Source of the DNA: Acidovorax sp.
Lineage (GTDB): Bacteria > Pseudomonadota > Gammaproteobacteria > Burkholderiales > Burkholderiaceae_C
Length of the DNA: 64,000 nucleotides
Assembly: GCA_018780365.1 (NCBI GenBank)
Contig: JADMJR010000210.1
Coordinates: 1 to 64,000 of the forward strand
Direction: 5' to 3'
In this document: positions 32,548 through 41,527 of the stretch, piece after piece
How positions within the stretch are numbered: position 1 is the stretch's first letter
Layout: every line of letters begins with the position of its first letter
The notes under the pieces: model-generated
Database searches by the model: none
Told to the model about the DNA's origin: nothing
Seen by the model: the letters and a program-made list of their open reading frames with translations, nothing else
Position numbers and translations under genes: made by a program

Positions 32548-34698
32548 TCACTTGGAGCGCACGTCGAACCCTCCGGGAACTGGCACGACAACACCGCCAA
32601 TCCTGCGCGCTGCTTCCCCTGCCTGAAGCCGATTCCTGAAAGCCGGTTGCGGCTGATCGTTTTGCGCGCGAGTTCCCGCGCCGATCACTGATGGCACCAA
32701 GGCATCGGACATAACCACCTGCTCACCAAGTTTGCGCACCCGATCTGGGTTGGTCATAAATTTGGCAGCGATAGCAGCACCCGCAGGAACAGCTGTTAGC
32801 TTTGCAAGCAGAGGAATATTCCCGGTCCCCAGGGCGGTGCCAAGGGTTGCGAAGTAGCCAACCAACCCAGCTTGCCGCGCAGTGCCAGAAGGATTGGAGA
32901 AAACTTGGGCGCCTTCCCGCCGATTCGCAGCCATTTTCCCCATCATCATCACCTTCTCTTCCAGCCCTGGAAACCCGGAGTTGGAGAACAGCGCGCGCCG
33001 AGCTGGCATGGACATGGCCGCCAAATTGGTCAGGAATGTCTCGCTGCTGAAGGCGTCGCCCATTTCATTCTGCACCGAGTTCTTGGCACGGCCCAGGCGC
33101 TGCAGCACGGCGGCGGCCACCTCGCGACGGTTTTCCTCCGGCATGGACTTCATCAGCCGGGTGATCTGCGTGCCACCGTCTGCCAGCCCACTGGTGGCGG
33201 CCTTGAAAACCCGCTCCGGGGCCTCCCGATTCACGATGTTCTCCAGCTGGTCCAGGCGCTGGATGCTCGCCTTGGTGTACTGGTTGGCCCGGCTCCATGC
33301 CTGTTGAGCTTGCGGGCCAGCCTGCTCGGCGGCCGTGCCCAGGTCATCGCTCAGAGCGGCGTAGAGCGCGCGCCACTTGCTACGGGGCACGTCAGAGGTC
33401 AGCGAGTTCTCGGAGATCTCCTGGCCCACCAGCGTGCGCAGCTTCTGGATTGCCTGGTATGGCAGCTGGCCGGCAGCAGGCGCGACACCCGTGGACGACA
33501 TGCCTGGGGCGATGTTCGCCAGCGTGGCGCCCTCCACGTCCTTCAGCATCGCGCGCTCGATGCTGCCGATCTTGGCATTGCGGAAGAACTGGGACAGGTT
33601 GGGCGCGCCCTCGATACCTTCGTTCAGCGCCTTCAGGGCCTCCTGCGTGCGGTTCACGCTGACGGGCGTGTTTGATGGAATGAACTCGTCCAGCTTGCCG
33701 TAGAGCTGCTTTTGCGTGGTCTTCACGCTGTCCTTGAAAGCGTTCACGCCCTTCGTGATGGCCTCGCCCGCACCCCAGCCGGTGGCGTCGGGGGCAAGCT
33801 CCTGAGACAAGCGCTGCACGGAGTCTTCCAGGGCCTTCGCCTGGGCCTCGCCACGGCGCGCCATGATCCCAGACCCACCAATGACGTTGGAGAGCCCGGT
33901 TTCAGCCGCCTGCAGCGTGCGCGACTGCGTGGCCTGGCCCATGGTGGGCACCGTGCCAGAGGCTGCCTCAAATGTCTTGATGTTCTCGGCCACGCGCTGA
34001 CGGCCGGCCTCACCACCGCGCAGGGCTCCGCGCACTGCAGTCTGCGCAGCGAACGGAACCACCGACGGCGCCAGAGAGCCAGCGATATTGGCCACGAGCT
34101 GGGCCCCCTCACCTCCGCCGCCCTCGCGCGTGAGAGCTGCAGCGCCCTGCCCGGCCGCACCACTGACCACCTGGGTGAGCGGAGCGGCCGCCATGGTCTT
34201 GCCCACGGCCTGGGTCACAGCTCCGGCAGCATTCGACAGACCTGCTCCCGTGGCGATGCCACCCACCGCAGACGCCCCGCCCCGGTTGATGTCTTGCACC
34301 ACGCGCTCCGAGGCAGTTTCCGCCACCGGCAACCCGGCCTTGGTCAGCAGGTTGCCCGTCGCCTCACCAAGCATCTGCATCCGTGGTCCGTTGTCCTTGC
34401 CGCGCACGGCGTCAAGAACAGCATTGACGGGCTTGGCCACCAAGTTGTCGGTGACGGTCGCCGGTAGGTCCACAAGACCTTGCACCAGGCCGCGCGCGCC
34501 GATCCCGAATCCCCGCGCCGCGCTCTCTGCTGCCGTGCGCTGAGGTGCAGCCGGTGCTGGCGCAGCAGGCGCAGGCGCAGCAGGCGCAGGCGCTGGGTCC
34601 AACTGGCCCGTGAATGGCGTCAGGCCGGGTGGCGCCGGAGCAGCGGCTGGCGAGGGAGACGGAGCATCCAGCTCGCCCGTGAATGGCTTCAGTTCCAT
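32548..34698 (-). CDS. Internal virion / DNA-ejection protein
   Basis: 716 residues. The N-terminus carries a twice-repeated motif (KPFTGELD, TPFTGQLD) separated by Ala/Pro linkers. A long helical body follows with amphipathic, Gly/Ala-rich segments (GLSNAAGAVTQAVGKTMAAA; LTAVPAGAAIAAKFM). Length, composition and position between the tail and head genes fit an ejection protein that leaves the capsid with the DNA. The gene ends with the weakest copy of the leader motif inside its last codons (32563-32578). Confidence 0.7.
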   Translation of the reverse strand: MELKPFTGELDAPSPSPAAAPAPPGLTPFTGQLDPAPAPAAPAPAAPAPAAPQRTAAESAARGFGIGARGLVQGLVDLPATVTDNLVAKPVNAVLDAVRGKDNGPRMQMLGEATGNLLTKAGLPVAETASERVVQDINRGGASAVGGIATGAGLSNAAGAVTQAVGKTMAAAPLTQVVSGAAGQGAAALTREGGGGEGAQLVANIAGSLAPSVVPFAAQTAVRGALRGGEAGRQRVAENIKTFEAASGTVPTMGQATQSRTLQAAETGLSNVIGGSGIMARRGEAQAKALEDSVQRLSQELAPDATGWGAGEAITKGVNAFKDSVKTTQKQLYGKLDEFIPSNTPVSVNRTQEALKALNEGIEGAPNLSQFFRNAKIGSIERAMLKDVEGATLANIAPGMSSTGVAPAAGQLPYQAIQKLRTLVGQEISENSLTSDVPRSKWRALYAALSDDLGTAAEQAGPQAQQAWSRANQYTKASIQRLDQLENIVNREAPERVFKAATSGLADGGTQITRLMKSMPEENRREVAAAVLQRLGRAKNSVQNEMGDAFSSETFLTNLAAMSMPARRALFSNSGFPGLEEKVMMMGKMAANRREGAQVFSNPSGTARQAGLVGYFATLGTALGTGNIPLLAKLTAVPAGAAIAAKFMTNPDRVRKLGEQVVMSDALVPSVIGAGTRAQNDQPQPAFRNRLQAGEAARRIGGVVVPVPGGFDVRSK
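32563..32578 (-). promoter_or_regulatory. Late-gene leader motif, copy 3 (divergent)
   Basis: GTCGAACCCTCCGGGA, within the last codons of the ejection protein gene. It keeps CGAACCCT but has only GGG after a 2-nt centre. The next minus-strand gene is 2.1 kb away because of the inserted plus-strand cassette; the copy may be a relic of the ancestral junction. Confidence 0.4.
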
Positions 34699-34701
34699 GC
34701 C

Positions 34702-37164
34702 TCAACCTCCGATGAAACGGTTGCCCTGACCGTCTTCGTAGACCGGCCGCCCGCCCGATGTGCCCACCTGGCGCGTCATGCCGCCGGGCAATGCTGGTGC
34801 ACCAGCGGATGGTGCTGCGCCAGTGCGTGCAGCATTCTTCGCCTGGGCCGCATCCGTCATTGCAGACCCCTTGTCGCCCGCCCGCAGGCGCGCGGTGTCG
34901 ATGAGGCTCTGCAGACGGTTCCCCTTGTCGGCCACGGTCTTGTCGTCGTCGCCCGGCTGGGCGAAGTAGGAGCGACTCAGGCCCTGCAGCTGCTCGCGGG
35001 TGTACGCGGCGCCCGTGTTCAGGGTCAGCGCCGCGTCCAGGGCGTCCAGCTGCGCGGATTCCACGCGCTGGCGCGCCTCGGGCCGGAGCTGATTGGCCAG
35101 GCCTTCGGGGAGTGCGTTGTTGGCGGCAGTAAGGAGGCCCGGGCGGATCGCACCGGGATTGCTCTTGCCAATCTCATCGATCAGTTTGAGCGCGTTGTCC
35201 ATGCGCAAGGCATACCCTGCGGACTTGGCCTGGTCCTCGGTAAGCGGCTTGCCGTCGGCGGCTGGGCCGCCTGGGATCGGCTCCAGCTTGCCGCCCGCCG
35301 CCCAGCGGTAGCCCGCCGGTGGCTTGTTGTCCTGCTGGGCCTTCAGGCGCGCGGCCTCCGTGGCGCCAGTGGCTGCGATCTCGGCCCGCGTGTTGTTCCC
35401 TCGCTCCGTCACCAAAGTGCGATCCATGGCGCCCATGCGGTCGGCCGCCGCGTTGGCGCTGGACGCAGCCACCTGCAGACCCGCGCGCTGGGTGTCACCC
35501 CGCTCGCGCATTGCGGCCACATCCACGCCTGGCTGGGCCTGTTGGAGTGCTGCGTCCGTGGCCAGCGCCTGAGACAGGGCCATGCGGTCCTGCGACTTCT
35601 CGCCAGCCCCACCCCAGCGGCGGTCGTTCGTGATGCTGGACGCGGCCGTGGCAAGGTTTTCCAGGTTCTTGCGGGCAGCCCAGTCGTTGGTGCTGTTGCG
35701 CACAGTCGGCGCGGGCAGCGCCTGGGGGGCGTTGGGCATCAACGCCAGCGCATCCGCAGACTGTCGGCGCTGCAGGCCCTGGGCGGCCGCTTCACTTTGT
35801 GGGCTAGGGTCTGCAGCGGGCAGCGCGCTCAGCGCCGCCACGGCAGGAGCCACCGGGGCAGGCGCAGGTGCCATCGATGCCGCGCGCGACAGTGCGCCAG
35901 CCGGAGCTGCGGGGGCAGCAGGCAGTGGCGCCGGGGCAGCAGCTACTTGAACGGGCGCTAGGGCAGGAACCGCCGGAGCTGAAGCGCCGCCGCCAGTCCA
36001 GCCAGCGGGGCCGCCAGACGGGATCTGCTCCAGCCGCTTGGCCAGGTCGTCCTGCACCATGCCGCCGTCGGCGTAGCGGCGGGACTGAAAGCCCAGGGGC
36101 GCGGCCAGCTTTTCCGCATTGCTGGCTGCGTACGGGTTGGGGTCGTACAGAGAGCTGCGCGGGTCCGAATAGGAGCCCAGCCGCTGCGTGGCCGATTGAT
36201 AACCTATGGGCGCGGGCGGCTGGGTTAGCACGGCCTGCGCCGCACGACGCTCGGGACTGTCCATGATGGAGCTTGCCGTGACCTGGTTGCTGCGCTGCGC
36301 GTTCCGCTCTGCCCAGCCCATGGGGGCTGCAGGTGCGGGCGCAGGAGAAGCTGCAGGTGCAGCAGGTGCCACTGTGTTCGTCGCCACGGTGGTTGGCGCT
36401 GGAGCAGGCGCCGGTGACGGTGCTGGAGATGTCCAGGAAGACGTGCTGACCGTCCCACCGGGGGCCTGGCCATTGATGGACACGCCGCCGCCGACACTGC
36501 CGCCGCTGTAGCTGTTGCCCACGCGGGTGATGCTGTTGTCCACCAGGCCGCCATCGGCAAACATCATGGGCGGCATCTGCGCCATGCGATCTGCAGGGCG
36601 GTAGCCCATGCCTTCCTCTGCGCCATCCTCCATGCCCTCGCCCACCTCGGCATCCGTCTGCCCGCCATCCTCGCCGTTCACTGGCGTGTGTGTCGTGTCT
36701 TTGAGCAGCTTGAGCATGGCGGCGCCCAGGGCCATGACCTGCTCGGGCGGGAATTCGAACTCTCCATTGCTCAGCTTCACCGGCACGGTGCCCAGCTTTT
36801 CAAGCGCGCCCGCGCCAATGGCCTTGGTGCTGTCGGCTGGCATGATGAAGGTGCCGGGCTCGGCCTCGGTTTCGATGGAGTCGCTGGTGCCGGTGCCTGG
36901 CCCGCGCACAACACCACCCCGGGCCAGATGCTGGGGCTGCTGCTTGTAGCCCATGGCCTCCATCTGCGGAATCATGGAACGCAGGCGCGCGGCGCCCGAT
37001 GGTTCTGCCGGGGCGGATTGCTGGTAGCCCATGGCCTGCATCTTGGGGATCAGGTCGCGCACCTGGCTCAGGCCACGAGAGCCGAAACCCACGACGCCGC
37101 CGTCTGCAAAGTGCCCAGGGAGTTGCGCGAGACGGCGCGCTGCCGGTGGCTGGTAGCCGTACAT
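34702..37164 (-). CDS. Large internal virion protein with FADGG motifs
   Basis: 820 residues from ATG 37164 (MYGYQPPAARRLAQLPGHFA). It has repeated FADGG-type motifs (HFADGGVVGFGSR, MFADGGLVDNS, RYADGGMVQDD, LARGGVVRGPGTGTSDSI) that occur in phage lysin- or ejection-type virion proteins. The middle is Ala/Pro-rich. Around 35.6-35.7 kb it encodes NDWAARKNLENLATAASSIT, shared with the secreted cassette protein at 30558. Probably a second ejection protein; no transglycosylase active site can be seen. Confidence 0.65.
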   Translation of the reverse strand: MYGYQPPAARRLAQLPGHFADGGVVGFGSRGLSQVRDLIPKMQAMGYQQSAPAEPSGAARLRSMIPQMEAMGYKQQPQHLARGGVVRGPGTGTSDSIETEAEPGTFIMPADSTKAIGAGALEKLGTVPVKLSNGEFEFPPEQVMALGAAMLKLLKDTTHTPVNGEDGGQTDAEVGEGMEDGAEEGMGYRPADRMAQMPPMMFADGGLVDNSITRVGNSYSGGSVGGGVSINGQAPGGTVSTSSWTSPAPSPAPAPAPTTVATNTVAPAAPAASPAPAPAAPMGWAERNAQRSNQVTASSIMDSPERRAAQAVLTQPPAPIGYQSATQRLGSYSDPRSSLYDPNPYAASNAEKLAAPLGFQSRRYADGGMVQDDLAKRLEQIPSGGPAGWTGGGASAPAVPALAPVQVAAAPAPLPAAPAAPAGALSRAASMAPAPAPVAPAVAALSALPAADPSPQSEAAAQGLQRRQSADALALMPNAPQALPAPTVRNSTNDWAARKNLENLATAASSITNDRRWGGAGEKSQDRMALSQALATDAALQQAQPGVDVAAMRERGDTQRAGLQVAASSANAAADRMGAMDRTLVTERGNNTRAEIAATGATEAARLKAQQDNKPPAGYRWAAGGKLEPIPGGPAADGKPLTEDQAKSAGYALRMDNALKLIDEIGKSNPGAIRPGLLTAANNALPEGLANQLRPEARQRVESAQLDALDAALTLNTGAAYTREQLQGLSRSYFAQPGDDDKTVADKGNRLQSLIDTARLRAGDKGSAMTDAAQAKNAARTGAAPSAGAPALPGGMTRQVGTSGGRPVYEDGQGNRFIGG

Positions 37165-37217
37165 CGAGATGCCTTTCAGGGTGACTTCCGCAAAGTCTCC
37201 CGCCGGTCCCTGGAAAT

Positions 37218-37236
37218 GGCGAACCCTGCGGGGGAA
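37218..37236 (-). promoter_or_regulatory. Late-gene leader motif, copy 5
   Basis: GGCGAACCCTGCGGGGGAA in the 73-nt gap between the 224-residue and 820-residue genes; 56 nt from the start at 37164. It begins the block of internal virion genes. Confidence 0.65.
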
Positions 37237-37237
37237 C

Positions 37238-37912
37238 TCAGGGCCAGAAGACTTTGTTGGTCTGTTGCTCGTCGCCACGCGTGCTGCGCCGCAGGTCGGA
37301 ATCGGGCCGTGGGCCGAAGTACGCGGTGAACTTGGCTTCTTCAGTTGCCGCGCGTGTGGGGTCGAAAGCGTCCGCATCAGGCTTGCTGAATGCGCGATGC
37401 AGGGCCCAGTACACCAGGTGCCGGTGATGAGCCTCGTTGATTTCGGGTTTGTCGTTGTCGTTGGCCAGGGACTTCAATGGCAGTCTGTAGCCTTCAACAA
37501 ACAAGGTGCCTGAAATAGACGGACGGTCCACCAGCGTGATGCGCGTGTCGTCCTGGATGGCGAAGCGCGGGCGGCTGTCGGAGCGGTCGCGCCAGTCGGG
37601 CCGTACGCGGTCCAATTCTTCCCGAGTTTTGAGGTGCACACGGTCAGAAGTAGTGGCGCCCATGGCCTCAAAACGCAGGTGCTCAAGTTCGTAAAGCGAC
37701 TTGTGCAGCGGATAGGTGGACACACCAGCCGTCACAGCGATCTCGCAGATGGCAGGGTCAGCAGCCTCGAACAGCAGTCGGCCACGGACAACAGCCTCTA
37801 TTTGGGCCTCCGTAAGCCACGCGGCGATCCACTCGTCCTCCCACAGTGGAGGGTTGGTCACCAAGTCATCCGCATCAATGCGGAACTGTCCGATCAGCTG
37901 CTCCAGGTTCAT
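37238..37912 (-). CDS. Phage head-tail adaptor-like protein
   Basis: 224 residues. MNLEQLIGQFRIDADDLVTN, WIAAWLTEAQIEAVVRGRLL and KPEINEAHHRHLVYWALHRA match the adaptor-type proteins next to capsid genes in short-tailed phages. It likely forms the connector ring between portal and tail. Overlaps the preceding gene by ATGA. Confidence 0.7.
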   Translation of the reverse strand: MNLEQLIGQFRIDADDLVTNPPLWEDEWIAAWLTEAQIEAVVRGRLLFEAADPAICEIAVTAGVSTYPLHKSLYELEHLRFEAMGATTSDRVHLKTREELDRVRPDWRDRSDSRPRFAIQDDTRITLVDRPSISGTLFVEGYRLPLKSLANDNDKPEINEAHHRHLVYWALHRAFSKPDADAFDPTRAATEEAKFTAYFGPRPDSDLRRSTRGDEQQTNKVFWP

Positions 37913-38523
37913 GGCGCACCGAACTGGTCAATCATCCGTGCGACTTCTTGGCGCAGCGTATCCACGCTGCGGCGCTTGTCCAGCTCCTGCCTGAAGTGCG
38001 TGCGCGCATAGGCTTCCAGGGCGTCCTTGTCCATAGTCTGGATGGTCAGGTCCAACTCTTGGCGCTGGGTGTCCTGTTCGACGGGGCCCTTCAAAGCCGG
38101 AGCTGGATCGCCCTGGTACTCGCCCAGTCGGTAAACATCGCGGTTGAACTTCAGCATCTTGGCGGCGATGTCCTCGGGCACCAGGCGGACAGCGCCTACG
38201 GAAGCCCATTCGATGCGCGTCCCATATAGGCCATCGATATGCGTGGCGCGGCGGCCGATGTACTCAATGGGGAGAAAACCCGCAGGCACTGCCACCGGAG
38301 CAGGTGCAGAGTCCACGCTGGCCACTGCTTCCGCCACTGGCGCGGCGGGCGCGCTGGCTTCTGGCGTAGGTGCATCGGCAGGAGGTGCAGAGCTGTCCGG
38401 CGCATCAGGCGCTGCGGCATGGCTCGGCTCTACTGACGCTGCAACATCGGTTGCAACTGCGGGTACTGGTGCTGCTTCCGCCACTGGCGCGGCGGGCGCG
38501 CTGGCTTTGTGTCTCTTGGCCAT
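37909..38523 (-). CDS. Phage head-region protein with Ala/Pro-rich duplicated N-terminus
   Basis: 204 residues from ATG 38523. The first 90 residues are a low-complexity Ala/Pro/Glu stretch containing a duplicated SAPAAPVAEA segment, encoded by a perfect 35-bp direct repeat (38326-38360 and 38473-38507, 49 codons apart, in frame). The C-terminal half is folded (LPIEYIGRRATHIDGLYGTR; ARTHFRQELDKRRSVDTLRQ) and ends in a basic helix. Role unknown; located between capsid decoration and adaptor genes. Confidence 0.6.
   Translation of the reverse strand: MAKRHKASAPAAPVAEAAPVPAVATDVAASVEPSHAAAPDAPDSSAPPADAPTPEASAPAAPVAEAVASVDSAPAPVAVPAGFLPIEYIGRRATHIDGLYGTRIEWASVGAVRLVPEDIAAKMLKFNRDVYRLGEYQGDPAPALKGPVEQDTQRQELDLTIQTMDKDALEAYARTHFRQELDKRRSVDTLRQEVARMIDQFGAP
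38326..38507. repeat. 35-bp in-frame direct repeat inside the 204-residue gene
   Basis: Copies at 38326-38360 and 38473-38507 are identical over 35 bp (starting TGCTTCCGCC, ending GCGCTGGCTT). The 147-bp unit is 49 codons, so slippage or recombination would expand or contract the N-terminal linker without breaking the frame. Confidence 0.8.
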
Positions 38524-38543
38524 TGGGTTCTCCAAACGAAAGC

Positions 38544-38559
38544 GGGGGCCGCAGCCCCC
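38544..38559 (-). terminator. Hairpin after the decoration-protein gene
   Basis: GGGGGC-CGCA-GCCCCC, 6-bp G/C stem, 13 nt after the stop of the gene at 38573-39055 on the minus strand. Only a short T-run follows, so probably an attenuator that lowers downstream expression relative to capsid genes. Confidence 0.5.
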
Positions 38560-38572
38560 ACGTTTTCGGCTA

Positions 38573-39055
38573 TCAGGCGACACCGACGTGCGTGACGTTC
38601 ACCAATACGTCGGTTTGCGACGCCTTCGCGTTTGCAGCCACCGCCGTAGTCAGCGTGAGGTACGCATCCTTGGGCAGCACCACAGGACGCACCGCAGTGT
38701 TGGACGCCGCATAGCGTCCAGCAGTGGCGATCGTGATGCCGGTGCCGAAGTAGTCATCGTCCTGGGGGACGTCGGTGCTATCCACGCCATCCACATAGGC
38801 GAAGCCCAGCTTTCCGGTGATGGTCGCAGTCCAGCCGGTCGAAACCAGCGTCTTGGCGTCATCGAGGCGCATGCCAGCAGGCAGGATGCCCAGTCGCACA
38901 ACGTCACCGGAAGCAACGGCGCTAGTGGAATCGGCATTCACAACGGCGCCGGTCGCGTCCGTTGCGACCTGGTAGTGCAGAGTGGTGGCGGTGCCGTAGG
39001 GGGCGGTAGTCGGCAGCTTGTGAGATCCGAGGTTCTTGCGGGTAATGGTGGCCAT
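38573..39055 (-). CDS. Capsid decoration-type protein
   Basis: 160 residues from ATG 39055, with AGGAG 7 nt upstream. Ala/Thr-rich beta protein starting MATITRKNLGSHKLPTTAPY, with LGILPAGMRLDDAKTLVSTG near the middle. Small proteins of this type directly after the major capsid gene usually stabilise the head surface. Family name uncertain. Confidence 0.7.
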   Translation of the reverse strand: MATITRKNLGSHKLPTTAPYGTATTLHYQVATDATGAVVNADSTSAVASGDVVRLGILPAGMRLDDAKTLVSTGWTATITGKLGFAYVDGVDSTDVPQDDDYFGTGITIATAGRYAASNTAVRPVVLPKDAYLTLTTAVAANAKASQTDVLVNVTHVGVA

Positions 39056-39087
39056 GTCTGTTCTCCTGAGTGAGTGAGGTGAAAAGC

Positions 39088-39107
39088 GGGCTGGATTTCT
39101 CCAGCCC
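39088..39107 (-). terminator. Hairpin after the major capsid gene
   Basis: On the minus strand GGGCTGGA-GAAA-TCCAGCCC, perfect 8-bp stem with a GNRA-type loop, followed by GCTTTTC. It starts 8 nt after the capsid stop. Likely a partial terminator that sets stoichiometry. Confidence 0.6.
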
Positions 39108-39114
39108 TGCCCTA

Positions 39115-40398
39115 TCAGCCAGCAACGCCCAGCTTGACCGCCGTATCGATGGCGATGATGCCGTGATCGGTGATCTGCTTGCCGTCGCCGTGATCGACTT
39201 CGAAGCGAACCTTCGAACGGCCGTTGATGGCGCCGATCAGCAGTTCCAGCTTGTCGCCGTGGTCCAGCTCTTTCTCGCTCCAGAAGAACGGATTGCCGGT
39301 CGTGCGGTGCTTGCCCCAGGCTTCCGCCAGCGCTTGACCGCCCAGCAGGATGGCGCGGTCCACGGCGTGGGTGGTTCCGAACGATGCGGGCACCAGGTCG
39401 GTCGTGGTTTCCGTTTCGCTGGTGTACGAAGAGCACCAGTTGATGGCCTGTCCCGCATAGAAGCGGATGGGCTTGGGCATCTTGACCAGCAGGATGCCGT
39501 TCCACAGCGCCGTGTCACCGCCCATGAACAGAGGGTGATTGCCAGCCTGCTGGCCGCGCGCAATGGCGTTGGCCAGGTAGGTGCGGTAGCCAGGCGTCTG
39601 GGTGAAGCCGTTGTACTGGTCGGCAGAGCACAGCAGCACACGCAGAGGTGCGTCGGCGGCCAGCTTGTCGCCGTCGAACTCCACGGCGGGCGGAGGCAGC
39701 GCCATCGTGTCCAGGTGCGAGCGCAGCGCATCGACCAGATCGGCGTTGAAAACGTCGGTCGTGGCGATGGTGATCTCATTGCCAGAAGCCGCGATGCGCT
39801 CCAGACCGGCGCCCGTGCTCATCATGTGGCGGTTTTTGGATGGAGCCCGCACTGGGTTCACCAAGATCTCGGCGAAATCCGGGTCAGAAGCCAGAGGAAC
39901 AGCCCATTCCACGTTGGAGTGAAAACCACGCGCGCCCGCCATGTGCACCAGCGACAGCTGATCCTGCAGACGGTTCATGTAGGCCTCGCCCAGCGTGCGA
40001 GCCAGCTTGCGCAGCTCATGCGGGGTGCGCTGCTGCGTCATGGTGTCCCCGGCGCTGATCGGGTAGCGCGCCTGGTTGATGCGCAGCCGATCTTGGGCAA
40101 AGGACATGGCCTTGCCGTAGCCCTCGGCGTTGCGCGAACCCATGATGGGCTTGCCACCGAGGTGGTTCACGAAGTCGAATTCGACTTCATCGCCCGCCAT
40201 CTTCTGCAGGTCCATGCAGCGAACGATGGGCATGTTCGTGCTGGTCTGCTGGCGAAGCATCGCCTCGGTTTGCGCCTGCTGCGGGAATTTGCCCGTCAGG
40301 CGGTTGATGGTGGTATTGCGCTGCATGTTGGCAGCGAAAAGACCGGCGCTCTGCAGCTTGTTGGCAAGCGGCGAGCCATAAGGGATGTTCGTACCCAT
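39115..40398 (-). CDS. Major capsid protein (DUF4043 / N4-type)
   Basis: 427 residues starting MGTNIPYGSPLANKLQSAGL. Matches the DUF4043 phage capsid family: INRLTGKFPQQAQTEAMLRQ, DEVEFDFVNHLGGKPIMGSR, RINQARYPISAGDTMTQQRT and the C-terminal GRSKVRFEVDHGDGKQITDH. Adopts the HK97-type fold by family knowledge. Preceded by the scaffold gene, followed by a hairpin and the decoration gene. Confidence 0.85.
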   Translation of the reverse strand: MGTNIPYGSPLANKLQSAGLFAANMQRNTTINRLTGKFPQQAQTEAMLRQQTSTNMPIVRCMDLQKMAGDEVEFDFVNHLGGKPIMGSRNAEGYGKAMSFAQDRLRINQARYPISAGDTMTQQRTPHELRKLARTLGEAYMNRLQDQLSLVHMAGARGFHSNVEWAVPLASDPDFAEILVNPVRAPSKNRHMMSTGAGLERIAASGNEITIATTDVFNADLVDALRSHLDTMALPPPAVEFDGDKLAADAPLRVLLCSADQYNGFTQTPGYRTYLANAIARGQQAGNHPLFMGGDTALWNGILLVKMPKPIRFYAGQAINWCSSYTSETETTTDLVPASFGTTHAVDRAILLGGQALAEAWGKHRTTGNPFFWSEKELDHGDKLELLIGAINGRSKVRFEVDHGDGKQITDHGIIAIDTAVKLGVAG

Positions 40399-40462
40399 GA
40401 CCTACTCCTTCGTTGGGATGGGGCTTCGCTTCACAGCGATTCCTCGTTCAAAAACACAGTGC

Positions 40463-41527
40463 TCAGAAAGCCCTGTCCAGCAATGCGCGGATCTGCTCAG
40501 GGGACTTGCCCAAGAAGCTGCCCATCACGTTGCTGTCACTCATTTCCATCAATGCCTGGGCCTCGTCGTGAGGCGCCTTGGAGCCAGCCGGGATTTCCGA
40601 CAGGCTGGTTGGCACCACAGGCTTTGCCTTGGCAAGTGCGGCTTTCGCCGCGTCAGCCACTGCCACCGGGGCGGCCGTGGTTTGCTGGTTCGTCTTCCCG
40701 GTCGCTGCCTTGAACGTGTCGAAGAACTCAATCACTTCTGCGGTCGTGCCTTTTTGCAGGACGGCTTGGAAGCCAGCCCGCGCAAAGCTCGGCTGCGATG
40801 CAATCCATTCGGCCAGCTCCTTGCTTTCCACAATGGAGTCGGCGTCGGGGTGCTTCTGCAGAATCGCACCGTAGTGCGATTGGGTGGTGGTATCAGCGTG
40901 GAGCTTCTGAATTGGTGCCAGGTCGTTTTTCAACTCCCTGCGTACTTCTTCCAGCAACTCGGCTTTCAACTCCTGCCGCAGGGCATCTCTGCTCTGCGTG
41001 TGCAGCTTGTGGATGCCCTCGGCAATCGCCTTGTCGGAGAAGTCACCAAACATGGCGGGGTCCGCACCTTGCTCGATGGCAGCTGCAGCGGTGGCCACGG
41101 CCTGGTCTTGCTTGGTCGGGGCTTGCCCGTTGTCGGCGCGTTGCTGGGCCTGGGCTTCCAGGCTTGCCAACTTCTCTAATGCAGCGGCTGCTTGCGCTTT
41201 CCAGTGCTGCTCACCCTGGCGTGCCTGTTCCAGCTTCTCGTAAGGGATGGTGTGGACACCATCTCTCGCCAGCACCACAGCCTTTGAAGGGTCGGGTTCT
41301 GGTTGACCTGCTGGCGCTTGCGCGCCGTCTACTTCATCCTTCGTTTCGTTCTTGGTCGCCTGTTCGTCCGCCTTGGCTTCTTGCGCAGTTGGCGCGGCAA
41401 CGGGCATGCCGCTTTCCAGTAATGAGCTGGTATCGCCCTCGGGCAGATTCATCATCTGCGCCATCTGCGCATCGGTCAGGTCGCCGTTCACGGCGTGCTC
41501 TCGGAAATACTCTGCTTGAGTCGTCAT
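40463..41527 (-). CDS. Scaffolding protein
   Basis: 354 residues from ATG 41527 with AGGGA upstream. Acidic N-terminal region (residues 20-75) then a long helix with Ala/Gln/Glu repeats (WKAQAAAALEKLASLEAQAQ) and a short basic C-terminal end (SPEQIRALLDRAF). Position between portal and capsid genes and composition indicate the head assembly scaffold. Motif copy 6 (41732) lies 205 nt upstream in the gap after the portal gene. Confidence 0.75.
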   Translation of the reverse strand: MTTQAEYFREHAVNGDLTDAQMAQMMNLPEGDTSSLLESGMPVAAPTAQEAKADEQATKNETKDEVDGAQAPAGQPEPDPSKAVVLARDGVHTIPYEKLEQARQGEQHWKAQAAAALEKLASLEAQAQQRADNGQAPTKQDQAVATAAAAIEQGADPAMFGDFSDKAIAEGIHKLHTQSRDALRQELKAELLEEVRRELKNDLAPIQKLHADTTTQSHYGAILQKHPDADSIVESKELAEWIASQPSFARAGFQAVLQKGTTAEVIEFFDTFKAATGKTNQQTTAAPVAVADAAKAALAKAKPVVPTSLSEIPAGSKAPHDEAQALMEMSDSNVMGSFLGKSPEQIRALLDRAF

